The notes below the pieces were generated by a model that was given only the letters and a program-made list of their open reading frames with translations, had not been told where the DNA came from and did no database searches. Below, piece after piece: positions 10,577 to 18,687 of a stretch of DNA of 64,000 nt; position 1 is the first letter of the stretch, and each line of letters begins with the position of its first letter. Location: NCBI RefSeq assembly GCF_900106695.1, contig NZ_FNMZ01000003.1, forward strand, positions 496,001 through 560,000, in the 5' to 3' direction. Made by a program: the position numbers and the translations under genes. Origin of the DNA: Albimonas donghaensis (GTDB lineage Bacteria; Pseudomonadota; Alphaproteobacteria; Rhodobacterales; Rhodobacteraceae).

Positions 10577-11038
10577 TCAGGCCAGCGCGCCGGCCACCAG
10601 GCTGGCCGCGGCCACGACCGTCAGCGGCAGGCGCAGCGCGGGCCACCAGGCCGGGGCGCCGCCGGCGCGGGTCAGGGAGATGTCGGCGGCGAACAGCGCC
10701 ACGAGGCCGAGCGCCAGGATCCACAGCGCCTCGACATCGCCTATGACCAGGGCGGCGGCGGCCAGCAGCGCCGGCGCCACCGAGACGCTCAGCGGCCACC
10801 AGCCCGCGCCCTCGCCCATGCCCGAGGCCGCGAAACCCCAGCGGCAGCCCCCCATGAAGCCGAGGATCACCGCGCCGTAGACCGACAACGAATATTGCGC
10901 CCGCAACGCCACATCGACCGGCGCCATATGCGCCAGCAACGCCAGCCCCACGAACGGGATCAGCCCGGCGAACCCCAGCGCGACCGCCGGGCGAGGCGCC
11001 GCGGACAGGCCGAATCGGGCGGGACGGGATGTGGGCAT
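10577..11038 (-). CDS. DUF3429 family membrane protein
   Basis: 153 residues, four to five hydrophobic helices with the family strings QYSLSVYGAVILGFMGGCRWGF (about residues 48-69) and LIPFVGLALLAHM. DUF3429 proteins are small inner-membrane proteins of unknown function. The gene is divergent from the HAD gene and lies upstream of groES on the same strand with no obvious coupling. Confidence 0.82.
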   Translation of the reverse strand: MPTSRPARFGLSAAPRPAVALGFAGLIPFVGLALLAHMAPVDVALRAQYSLSVYGAVILGFMGGCRWGFAASGMGEGAGWWPLSVSVAPALLAAAALVIGDVEALWILALGLVALFAADISLTRAGGAPAWWPALRLPLTVVAAASLVAGALA

Positions 11039-11375
11039 GGCGCGGCGTCTCCGGCTGGGGCCGCCGCCGGGAACTGGAGCGTCCCGGAGCGGTTTGCGCG
11101 TGTTTCGGCCGAGGGCCGGGGCTCACTTGGCCCGGCCGCGCCCGTCGGCGCAAGTTCGCCGCGCGGACGCCCGGAGGAAACGGCGCCGCAGGGCGCGCCC
11201 CGCATCGGGCCGGGCGGGCGGGGCCGGGGGGCGGGGGCGGGGGCGTCGCCGCGTCGCCCTGTCCGTTGCCTCCGACGCGCCGCCTTGGCAGGACGAGCCC
11301 GCCGCGTCCCTGTCCCCTTCCGACGCCGCCCCGTCCCGCGCTCCGGGCCGGCGCGCGGCGGAGAACGGAGCCCCC
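11039..11375. other. Divergent intergenic region with a G-rich tract
   Basis: 337 bases between the DUF3429 and HAD genes, expected to carry both promoters. I see no clear promoter pair. At 11218-11246 the plus strand has four or more G-runs of 4-6 bases (GGGGCCGGGGGGCGGGGG and onward), a potential G-quadruplex. Confidence 0.45.
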
Positions 11376-12236
11376 ATGACCCAGATCATCGAATCCCTGT
11401 CCGAACTCGACGGCCGCTACGACGTCCTGTTCTGCGACCTTTGGGGCTGCGTGCATGACGGCCGCAAGGTCTACCCCGCCGCCGCCGAGGCCCTGCGCGC
11501 CTATCGCGCCCGCGGCGGCATCGTGGTGCTGATGACCAACGCCCCGCGCCCGGAATTCTCCGTCGCCCGCCACCTGGAGCGGCTCGGCGCCACCGAGGAC
11601 ATGCGCGACGCCATCGTATCCTCCGGCGACAGCGCCCTGCTTTCGGTCAATGCCGGCGACTGGGGCCGGCGCGTCTTCCATATCGGCGCCGCCAAGGACG
11701 AAGCCTTCTTCGAGACCGCGCAGGTTGAGCGCGTCTCCCTGGACGAGGCCGACAGCGTCATCGTCACCGGCCTGGTCGACGACCACGCGGAGACCCCGGA
11801 CGACTACGCCGACCAGCTCGCCGCCGCCCGCGCCCGCGGCCTGCGGCTGCTCTCCGCCAATCCCGACATCCATGTGGACGTGGGCGAGCGGCGGCTGTGG
11901 TGCGCCGGCGGGCTGGCCCAGGCCTATGAGGCGCTGGGCGGCGAGACCGAGGCCTACGGCAAGCCGCATGCGCCGATCTACGCGCTGGGCCGCCGGCTGG
12001 CCGCCGAGGCCGCGGGGCGCGAGATCGATGATTCGCGCATTCTCTGCGTCGGGGACGGCGTGGGCACCGATATCGCCGGCGCCGCGGCCCAGGGGCTGGA
12101 CGCGCTGTTCGTCAGCGGCGGGCTCGCCGCTTCCGTTTGCGGAGAGGACCCGGAGCATCCCGTCCCGTCGCGGTTGAAAGCGTTTCTGGATGCGAACCAT
12201 GCTGCGCCGCAATACACGATTGGGCGTCTGAGATAA
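11376..12236 (+). CDS. TIGR01459 family HAD-type hydrolase
   Basis: 286-residue haloacid dehalogenase-superfamily phosphatase of the NagD-like (subclass IIA) group. Motif I is FCDLWGCVHDG (about residues 18-28), motif II is MTNAPRP and motif IV is CVGDGVGTDIAGA near the C-terminus. The alphaproteobacterial TIGR01459 family has no proven substrate. Translation is likely to start at MTQIIESLSEL. The 345 bases of upstream open frame are GC-rich non-homologous sequence. Confidence 0.88.
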   Translation: MTQIIESLSELDGRYDVLFCDLWGCVHDGRKVYPAAAEALRAYRARGGIVVLMTNAPRPEFSVARHLERLGATEDMRDAIVSSGDSALLSVNAGDWGRRVFHIGAAKDEAFFETAQVERVSLDEADSVIVTGLVDDHAETPDDYADQLAAARARGLRLLSANPDIHVDVGERRLWCAGGLAQAYEALGGETEAYGKPHAPIYALGRRLAAEAAGREIDDSRILCVGDGVGTDIAGAAAQGLDALFVSGGLAASVCGEDPEHPVPSRLKAFLDANHAAPQYTIGRLR

Positions 12237-12342
12237 ACGTTCATAATCAAGGTATTACAGTGATGTTGGGTAGGCGTTCAGGCGCGATCCCCTAAGTTGG
12301 TTTCCAGAGGGGGGGCGTGTGCGACATGCCCCGGAGACCGAC

Positions 12343-12612
12343 ATGAGACAGCTTCCCACGATCGCCGCAGCGATCGCGCTCGCCGCCGGACCCGCGCTGG
12401 TCCCGGCGCTCTCCCTGGCCGACGAGGCCCGGGCCGAGACCCCGAAAGCCGCTGAGGAAGGCGGCGTCGCCGTGTCCCAGACGCTGGCGACCCTGCCCGG
12501 CACGTCGATTCCGGCGGTCGGCGTCGGCGTGGCCGGCGCCCTGGGCTTCGCCGCCCTCGCGCTGGGCACGGGCGGGTCCACCAACACCACCTCGACCACC
12601 GGCACCAACTGA
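12343..12612 (+). CDS. Small secreted YjbE/GfcA-like protein, copy 1
   Basis: 89 residues from MRQLPTIAAA. Signal peptide about residues 1-26 (cut near LSLA|DE), an acidic linker (AETPKAAEEG), a Gly/Ala-rich hydrophobic stretch (about 54-76) and a Gly/Ser/Thr/Asn tail ending GTN. This layout is that of E. coli YjbE/GfcA, the small first protein of the yjbEFGH and gfc operons, and yjbF/yjbH lie nearby. It shares the order ETPK, VSQ, LP, IPA, G-rich helix and GTN with the next gene, so the two are paralogues. Low conservation makes this partly inference. GGAG precedes the ATG. Confidence 0.65.
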   Translation: MRQLPTIAAAIALAAGPALVPALSLADEARAETPKAAEEGGVAVSQTLATLPGTSIPAVGVGVAGALGFAALALGTGGSTNTTSTTGTN

Positions 12613-12932
12613 GCCGGAGGCCCGCGGCGGGTCCGGCGATTCCGTCGGGCCCCGCCCCGCGGCGCCGCAAACAGCGATTCCCTCGCGGCGACGCCGCCGC
12701 GGGGTCGTTCCCGGCCGGCGAGAAGACGACCGGCTCCGCGCCGGCCGCCGCCACCCTTCGGCGGCTTGTTGAACGATCGCATGGGCTTGCGGGCTTCCCG
12801 CCTGGAGCCTTGCGGACGCGACGTCGCCCCTTTCCGGGGTGCGACGCGATTTCCTTGCGCCCCCCCATGACTCTTGTTGCCATGCGGCAAGAACATCGGT
12901 AACTTTCCGTTAGTGGATGTATGGAGGGTGCT
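12613..12932. other. Intergenic region between the two YjbE-like genes
   Basis: 320 bases, GC-rich for the first 250 without coding character, then AT-richer from about 12865. The latter part carries a promoter-like pair and an inverted repeat (separate entry). Confidence 0.5.
12874..12905 (+). promoter_or_regulatory. Putative promoter with overlapping inverted repeat
   Basis: TTGCCA (12877-12882), 17 bases, TAACTT (12900-12905): a good -35 and a fair -10, about 28 bases before the second small gene. The -35 lies inside an inverted repeat TTGTTGCC-ATGC-GGCAAGAA (12874-12893, one mismatch), a plausible operator. Confidence 0.5.
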
Positions 12933-13172
12933 ATGAAATTCATGGTGACTACGCTTGCCGCGCTCGGCCTGATGGCCGGCCCGGCGCTTGCCGAGCAGAT
13001 CGAAACCCCGAAGATCGCGGAGCAGCAGACCGCTTCCGTGTCTCAGGACGAGGCGCTCGCCGCGGTTCCCGTGCTCGGGATCCCCGCCGGCCTGCTCGCC
13101 ATCGGTGGTGTGGTCGTGGTCGGCGGCGCCGTCGCGATCGCCGCCTCGAACTCCTCGAGCGGCACCAACTGA
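12933..13172 (+). CDS. Small secreted YjbE/GfcA-like protein, copy 2
   Basis: 79 residues from MKFMVTTLAA. A clear signal peptide (residues 1-20, cut at ALA|EQ) is followed by EQIETPKIAEQQ, a hydrophobic Gly/Val-rich segment (about 46-70) and the tail ASNSSSGTN. It is paralogous to the gene at 12343. GGAGG lies just upstream of the ATG. YjbE-like proteins are secreted and needed for exopolysaccharide production in enterics, but their exact job is unknown. It ends 67 bases before a strong terminator shared with the converging yjbF. Confidence 0.68.
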   Translation: MKFMVTTLAALGLMAGPALAEQIETPKIAEQQTASVSQDEALAAVPVLGIPAGLLAIGGVVVVGGAVAIAASNSSSGTN

Positions 13173-13238
13173 TCGAACGCGGCCCTCGCGGCCGCGATCA
13201 GCCGAAGCTGTCGGGGGACACTCCGGCTATGATAACGG

Positions 13239-13273
13239 AAAACGGCGGCGCCTCGTGCGTCGCCGTTTTTCTT
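13239..13273. terminator. Bidirectional rho-independent terminator
   Basis: AAAACGGCGGC / GTCGCCGTTTT stem (one mismatch) with a nine-base loop, followed by TTTTTCTTT on the plus strand and preceded by an A-run that gives a T-run on the minus strand. It serves the small-protein gene and yjbF, which converge here. This is the best rho-independent terminator in the window. Confidence 0.88.
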
Positions 13274-13346
13274 TGCGCGAAGCGACCCAGCCCGGCGCGC
13301 GCGGCGGGGCGGGTCGAATCCCGGATCTTTCGAAGGGGGCGTCCGG

Positions 13347-14150
13347 TCAGGGCGCGAAGGGCGTCAGCACCTTGAGATCGACCGAGCCGCGCTCCGGCGA
13401 GACATATTGCCGGGACTTCCACACGAAGCCCGTCTCCTCGTCGACCCAGTAGCGGTTGATCATCTTCCGGTAGGGGCTGGCGCAAAGCTCCTCGACATGA
13501 ACCAGGTCGTAGGTCAGCTCGTAGATCTCCACCGGCTCCGTGCCGATCCAGCGCAGCGCGCATTCGAAGGTCCGGGTGAACAGCCCGCCCAGCGCGTCGT
13601 GATAGCGGTAGATGCGGGTGACCCGCGCGGGCCAGTCGCGCAGCGGGCGCCGGGTGACCAGCGGGTCGGCCTCGCGGTCCGACTTGTAGCCGGCCAGGTC
13701 CACGCCCAGCCCATGCGTCGCCGCCAGCGCCATGCCGTCGAAGGTCAGGCTCTGCCGGGTCGGGGTCATGTAGGTCACCCGCGGCCCGTTGATGGCCAGC
13801 GCCACGAAGAAGGCGTCGGGGGACTCGTCGATCGAGCCGGTGACCAGCGCGGCGTTGATCGCGTTGATCTGCGCCCGCGTCAGGGTCGGGGGCGGCGCCT
13901 CGTCGTCGCTGCCGAACAGGCCCGAGGTCTGGTCGGCGATGACGTCGCCGACGCTCGCCAGCACCGCCGCGCCCGAGTCGCCGCCCGATGACCCGGTGCC
14001 GCCGCTGCACCCCGCCAGAACAGCCAGCCCCACGCCGGCCAGCGCCGCGCGGATGATGCGGGAAGGCCCGCCCGCCCGCGCGAGGCGCGCCATCGGAGCG
14101 GTCGCCGCCAGCACGGTCAGCGGGGGGACATGCGTCGCCGGAACGGTCAT
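13347..14150 (-). CDS. yjbF: YjbF/GfcB family lipoprotein
   Basis: 267 residues with a lipobox LAVLAGC (Cys48), predicted to be an outer-membrane or periplasmic lipoprotein. The body matches the YjbF/GfcB family (group 4 capsule/exopolysaccharide secretion): an early LTRAQINAINAALVTGSID-type stretch and late IYRYHDALGG and SPYRKMINRYWVDEETGFVWKSRQ. The ATG overlaps the yjbH stop as ATGA, implying coupling. An internal Met20 would give a more conventional signal peptide but has no evident Shine-Dalgarno. Confidence 0.87.
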   Translation of the reverse strand: MTVPATHVPPLTVLAATAPMARLARAGGPSRIIRAALAGVGLAVLAGCSGGTGSSGGDSGAAVLASVGDVIADQTSGLFGSDDEAPPPTLTRAQINAINAALVTGSIDESPDAFFVALAINGPRVTYMTPTRQSLTFDGMALAATHGLGVDLAGYKSDREADPLVTRRPLRDWPARVTRIYRYHDALGGLFTRTFECALRWIGTEPVEIYELTYDLVHVEELCASPYRKMINRYWVDEETGFVWKSRQYVSPERGSVDLKVLTPFAP

Positions 14151-16645
14151 CGCCAGAAGTTCCCCCAGCCGTTCTTCAGGTCGGTGCGGTCGGCCTCGCG
14201 CACGATGGGGTAGAGCCGGTTGAAGATCTCCAGCCGTGCGCCGCCGTCCCGGGTCAGCGGGCGGATGGTGATCGGCACCCGCTCCCGCGTCTCGAAGGGC
14301 AGGCCCCAGCGCAGGGGGATGGTCAGGAACAGGCCCTTGTCGAAGCTGCCCTCGCCGTATTCGTCGAAGGGCACGTCGGTCAGCGTGAAGAAGCCGCCGA
14401 TCTCCCAGCCATTGGAGAAGCGGCGCGACATGGTGAAGGTGGCGCCGTAATCGCCCGCCAGATAGCGGCCGGCATCCACCTGGACCTCCATGTCGTTCCA
14501 GCCGGTGTCCCAGTAGAACGAGCCGTGGCCGGTGATCACGTCGTAATCCCGGAACCCCGCCAGCATGTCGTAGTCGCGCTGGCGCGCGTAGTTGAGCTCC
14601 GCGCCCAGGCCCCAGTCGCGGTCCACCGACTTCCACAGCACCTCGGCCGATACGCCGCCGAACATCCGCTCCAGCATGCCGGCGGAGACCCGGCCGTAGA
14701 TTTCGGGCGCGACCTTGAACAGATAGTCCGCGGTCAGCCGCTCCACCCCCGGATCGCCTTCCTGGAGGTAGAAGCGATAATCCGACCGCACATGCGGCAA
14801 CGTGGAGTCCGAGGGCCGGTCGATGTCGTCGAAGCCCCCGGCCAGCGACTTGATCACGGTGCCGGAGACCGAGGCGCCGCGCGCCAGTTCCAGCCGGCCG
14901 CCGACGCGCAGGCTCGGGTCGGCCCGCAGCGGCGCGTCGGGGTCGAAAAGGCTGATCGGCAGGGCCGGGGTCAGGAACCAGGAATAGCGCGGATAGCCCT
15001 CGAACTCCGGCAGCGGGGCGCCGGGGCGGGGGGGCGTATCGACGATCTCGGCGCCGAGCCAGCTGTCGCGCTCCTCGTCCGCGGTCTCGGCCACCGCCTC
15101 CAGGCGGGCGCGGCGCAGGATCACGGTGACGACGGGCAGGGCCTGCTCGACCAGCGTCACCTCCAGATCCTCGACCGAGGGCGGCAGGGCGTTGGCCAGC
15201 GTCACCGCCGCCCGGCCGATGGCCTTGGGGGGCGAGTTGTAGGTGGGGTTGGCGATCTCCAGCCGCACGCGCTGCGGCTCCAGCGAGAAGGACACCATGT
15301 CCAGCCCGTCGGCGCGCAGGGCGGCGGAGACCTTCTCCCGCGCCGCGTCGTGCTGGGCCTGATCGGCGAACCAGCTGGTGTCGTAGCCGCCGCGGCGCAG
15401 GCGTTTGGTCTCGACATAGCGCTGGCCGGCCGGGCGCAGCACCACCGAGCAGATCGGCGCGCCGGCGGCGTCGCGGAAGGTCACGCCGTCCACCACGCCC
15501 AGCTGCGCGTCGATGTCGAGCGCCGCGTCCTCCGGGCAGGTCCCGTCGAGCGACGCGCCGGCGGGCACGTCGGCGATCGCCCAGCGCGCGCCGTCGGTGG
15601 CGGATTCCAGCTCCAGCGCATCCAGCGACAGGTCCGAGCCGGGCGCGGGCGCCGGGCCGATCCGCTCCACCACCGGGCCGAGGCCGGGGGGCGGCCCCTG
15701 CTCCACCGGCGGGCGCGGCCGCAGCGGCATCGGGCCGGCCCCGAGATCCTGCGGCGCGATATCCTCCATGGGATTGAGCGAGATCGTCGCCCGCACGCCG
15801 AACGTGCTGCCGTACATGGCGTAGGCGCCGAGCGAGATCAGATCGGTGGCCTGCCAGTCGACGCCGAAATTGAACGGGATGGTCTGCTCGAAATCGCCGG
15901 ACCCCGCGTCGATGGAATAGTCGAAGGGCGAATACTCGGCCTTGACCGACACGCCCTCGACGAAGCTGGGGCGCCATTCCACGCCGCCGAACACGCCCAT
16001 GTCCGGGCCGCGGAAGAACTGGCCGAAGCGCACCGTGCCGGTCCGCAGCCCGACGGTGTCGCGGTCCTCGAACCCGTCGGAGATGTAGGTGAACGGGTTG
16101 CGCAGGTTGCCGGTGCCCGCCAGCCGGCCCCAGCCGAAGCCGCCGGTCAGCGTGACCTCGGGATGGACCTGCTTGGAGGCGACCACGTATTCGCCCGAAT
16201 AGATGCCGGTGCCGAGGAAATCCTGAAGCCCGACGGCGATGGCCGGGAAGTTCCGCGTCTCGTCCGAGATCAGGATCTTGATGTCGAAGGAGCGGTCGAA
16301 CAGGTCCAGGTCGGGCGAGAAGAACTGATCCAGCACCGAGTAGCGGAACGCCGCCTCCACCCGCGGCAACACCTGAAAGCTCAGCGTGTTGCGCAGGAAG
16401 CCGCCGAAATAGCCGGCGGAGAAGCTGAGCTGCGCGTCCGGCTGCACCCGCGCCGAGGGGGTGTCGATCAGGCCGGTCATGCCGAACAGGTTGTGGGTCT
16501 CGCGCCGCGGCGGCGGAGGCTCCTGCGCGGCGGCGGGGGAGATGAGGAACGGTCCCGCCGCAGGAACGGCGACGATCGCGCAGGCCGAGGCCAGCGCGGC
16601 GCGGATCACCCGTCTGCGGCCCGCCGGGCTCGCCCCTACCCTCAT
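14147..16645 (-). CDS. yjbH: YjbH/GfcD family outer-membrane beta-barrel protein
   Basis: 832 residues, longer than E. coli YjbH (about 700). The Ala-rich signal peptide ends near residue 40 (AAAQEPPPP). The N-terminal barrel begins NLFGMTGLIDTPSARVQPDAQLSFSAGYFGG, the family signature. Alternating aromatic/polar strands fill the N- and C-terminal parts, and a middle region (about 330-520) contains periplasmic repeats. The C-terminal barrel includes WDTGWNDMEVQVDAGRYL. YjbH/GfcD proteins are thought to form the outer-membrane exit for exopolysaccharide. It is upstream of and coupled to yjbF. Confidence 0.9.
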   Translation of the reverse strand: MRVGASPAGRRRVIRAALASACAIVAVPAAGPFLISPAAAQEPPPPRRETHNLFGMTGLIDTPSARVQPDAQLSFSAGYFGGFLRNTLSFQVLPRVEAAFRYSVLDQFFSPDLDLFDRSFDIKILISDETRNFPAIAVGLQDFLGTGIYSGEYVVASKQVHPEVTLTGGFGWGRLAGTGNLRNPFTYISDGFEDRDTVGLRTGTVRFGQFFRGPDMGVFGGVEWRPSFVEGVSVKAEYSPFDYSIDAGSGDFEQTIPFNFGVDWQATDLISLGAYAMYGSTFGVRATISLNPMEDIAPQDLGAGPMPLRPRPPVEQGPPPGLGPVVERIGPAPAPGSDLSLDALELESATDGARWAIADVPAGASLDGTCPEDAALDIDAQLGVVDGVTFRDAAGAPICSVVLRPAGQRYVETKRLRRGGYDTSWFADQAQHDAAREKVSAALRADGLDMVSFSLEPQRVRLEIANPTYNSPPKAIGRAAVTLANALPPSVEDLEVTLVEQALPVVTVILRRARLEAVAETADEERDSWLGAEIVDTPPRPGAPLPEFEGYPRYSWFLTPALPISLFDPDAPLRADPSLRVGGRLELARGASVSGTVIKSLAGGFDDIDRPSDSTLPHVRSDYRFYLQEGDPGVERLTADYLFKVAPEIYGRVSAGMLERMFGGVSAEVLWKSVDRDWGLGAELNYARQRDYDMLAGFRDYDVITGHGSFYWDTGWNDMEVQVDAGRYLAGDYGATFTMSRRFSNGWEIGGFFTLTDVPFDEYGEGSFDKGLFLTIPLRWGLPFETRERVPITIRPLTRDGGARLEIFNRLYPIVREADRTDLKNGWGNFWR

Positions 16646-16799
16646 TCGCTCATGGCCTTTTGTTCAGGCTTGTCCAAGGTTTCCATGATCTTCTTGGCAT
16701 GAGAGCCCGGTCCTGTCGACGCCGCCGGCCGGACTGCGGCCACATGGACCGGTGGCCTGTCGCACGGGCAACACAGCGCCGCAGGCCGTCGCCGCGGGC

Positions 16800-18593
16800 T
16801 CAGCGCCCGATATTCAGCGCGCGGGAGATCAGCGCCCGCAGGCCGTCGCGGATGCGTCCGCGGCGTGTGCGGGCGAAGGCGCGTTCCCCGTCCAGCCAGT
16901 CCAGCACCCGCTCCGGCGGCGCCGGCAGGCGGGTGCGCGGGTCCACGTAGCGGGGATAGAGGATCAGGGCGGCGGCGGTCAGCTCATCGAGGCTCAGCCG
17001 CCGGGCGCGGTGGAAGGCGCCGCCGCTCGCCGCCTCGGTCAGGCCCCAGCCGTGGTAGAAGGGGCGGCCGTGGCAGGCGACCGCCTTGCCCCGCAGCAGC
17101 GCCTCGAACCCCATCAGCGAGGTCATCGTCTCCACCCCGTCGGCCCAGTCGAGACAGGCCTCCGCCGAGGCGTCCTCGGCCACCGCGTCGGCGCAGTCGG
17201 CCAGCACCGACAGCGGGACCGCGCCGGCGCGCAGTCCGGTCAGCACGTCGGGATGCGGCTTGTAGAGGATGAAGGCGTCGGGGTGGCGCGCGCGGGCCGC
17301 GCGCAGCAGGTCGGCGTTCAGCGACACTTCCGGGGAGCCGAAGCGCAGGGAGGCGTCGCCCTCCACCTGGCCGGGCACCAGCAGCTTGAAACGCTCCGGC
17401 CCGACTTCGGGCGGGCGGGCGCCGCGATGCAGGTTGTATTTGGTGATGCGCAGGGCGATCAGCCGGGCGCGCAGGTCGCGGGCGCGGGCCAGAAGGGGCG
17501 GGTCGAACTCGGCCGCCGCCGTCAGCCGCTCGAAATCCGTGGGGCGGGTGGCGTCGAAATAAAGCGCCTCGCGGTCGATCGCCAGCGAGGCCGGGGGCGC
17601 GTGGCGCAGCCCCAGCCCGACGGAGCGCACGAAGCCGTCCTCCATATGCACCAGCTCGCAGGCGGCGCCGATGGCGGCGCGGGCGGGCTCCTGCACGCCC
17701 CAGACCGCGACGCGCCCGCCTTCGGCCAGCGCCAGCGTCATGGCGGCGTCGACCCGGGCGCGATGCAGCGCCGGCCCGGCCGGCCCGGCGAGGAACGGGG
17801 CGACGTTGCGCCGTTTCCAGCCCGACAGGCCGGCGGTGACCGCGCGGCGGTCGTTCTCCTGCGCGGCGCGGCGCAGGAAGGCCATGGCGTCGAGCCCCTC
17901 CTCCGCCGAAATCGCGACGCCGCGCCAGGGATCGACGAAGCGCAGGCGCCGGGCCCAGGGGAAGGGGTCCACCGGCGCGCCCCCGGCGTCCAGCCCGCGC
18001 AGCCCCATCAGCGCCGCGCGCCAGGGCAGGGGGCCGGCATTTGCGACCACCAGCTCCAGCGCCGCGGGATCGACCAGGGGAATGCGCGGGACGGTCATCA
18101 GCCCGCGGGCGCGCGCCGCGGTCCAGCCGGGAGAGCCCGTTTCCGCCAGCGCCAGCAGCGCCTCGCGCGGGGGGGCTTCGCTCGGGGCGGCCTCAAGGGG
18201 AGGCGCGCCGTCGGAGGGCGCGGAGGTTCCGGCTTCGGCTTCGATTTCCAGGCGGTCGAGCAGCCTTTCGGCGTCCTTCAGCCCGCGGCCGCGCAGATCC
18301 GCGATCGCGCGCGGCCGCGGCGCGCCGGCGGCGACGGCGGTCCACCAGGTGCCGTCGCGGCGCAGCCGGTCGACCATGGCGGCGAGGGCCGCGTCATCGC
18401 AGGGCGCCTGCCCGCCCCAGCCCACTGCCACGGGGGTTTGTCCGGGCAGGGCCGGGGGCAGCAGCCAGGGCAGGCACAGACCCGCTTCCGGCGCCCGGTC
18501 CCAGTGCACGGGACGCGGGCGCGCGCCGATGGGGCCCTTCAGGGCCCGCAACACGCGCCGCAGCCCGCGCCGGTCCGCATCTTTCGGGATCAT
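16800..18593 (-). CDS. rkpJ: KpsC/RkpJ-like capsular polysaccharide protein
   Basis: 597 residues of the Capsule_synth (KpsC/KpsS/LipA) family. KpsC proteins add the beta-Kdo linker to a lipid at the inner-membrane face to start capsule chains and normally have two tandem transferase domains in about 670 residues. Here the second domain is complete: EDGFVRSVGLG (318-328), KLLVPGQVEGDAS, YKPHPDV (444-450), TSLMGFEALL and FYHGWGLTE (512-520). The first 300 residues are short and poorly conserved, so the N-terminal transferase is probably degenerate. It follows rkpG by 94 bases. Assignment to RkpJ rests on the neighbouring rkpA and rkpG. Confidence 0.82.
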   Translation of the reverse strand: MIPKDADRRGLRRVLRALKGPIGARPRPVHWDRAPEAGLCLPWLLPPALPGQTPVAVGWGGQAPCDDAALAAMVDRLRRDGTWWTAVAAGAPRPRAIADLRGRGLKDAERLLDRLEIEAEAGTSAPSDGAPPLEAAPSEAPPREALLALAETGSPGWTAARARGLMTVPRIPLVDPAALELVVANAGPLPWRAALMGLRGLDAGGAPVDPFPWARRLRFVDPWRGVAISAEEGLDAMAFLRRAAQENDRRAVTAGLSGWKRRNVAPFLAGPAGPALHRARVDAAMTLALAEGGRVAVWGVQEPARAAIGAACELVHMEDGFVRSVGLGLRHAPPASLAIDREALYFDATRPTDFERLTAAAEFDPPLLARARDLRARLIALRITKYNLHRGARPPEVGPERFKLLVPGQVEGDASLRFGSPEVSLNADLLRAARARHPDAFILYKPHPDVLTGLRAGAVPLSVLADCADAVAEDASAEACLDWADGVETMTSLMGFEALLRGKAVACHGRPFYHGWGLTEAASGGAFHRARRLSLDELTAAALILYPRYVDPRTRLPAPPERVLDWLDGERAFARTRRGRIRDGLRALISRALNIGR

Positions 18594-18687
18594 CGCCCTC
18601 TCGCCCCTCCGCGGTCGTGCGCCGGGATCGTCGCCGCCCCGGCTTCACGCGCTCGCCCGCCCGGGCCGTCCCGCCCGGCGCGGCGCG

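Noticed and set aside
12319-12342. Earlier ATG for the first small secreted protein
   Set aside because: It would place eight polar residues before the signal peptide, while GGAG is positioned for the ATG at 12343.
13300-13340. GGGTCGAATCCC resembling a tRNA T-loop
   Set aside because: No acceptor stem, D-arm or anticodon arm can be drawn around it.
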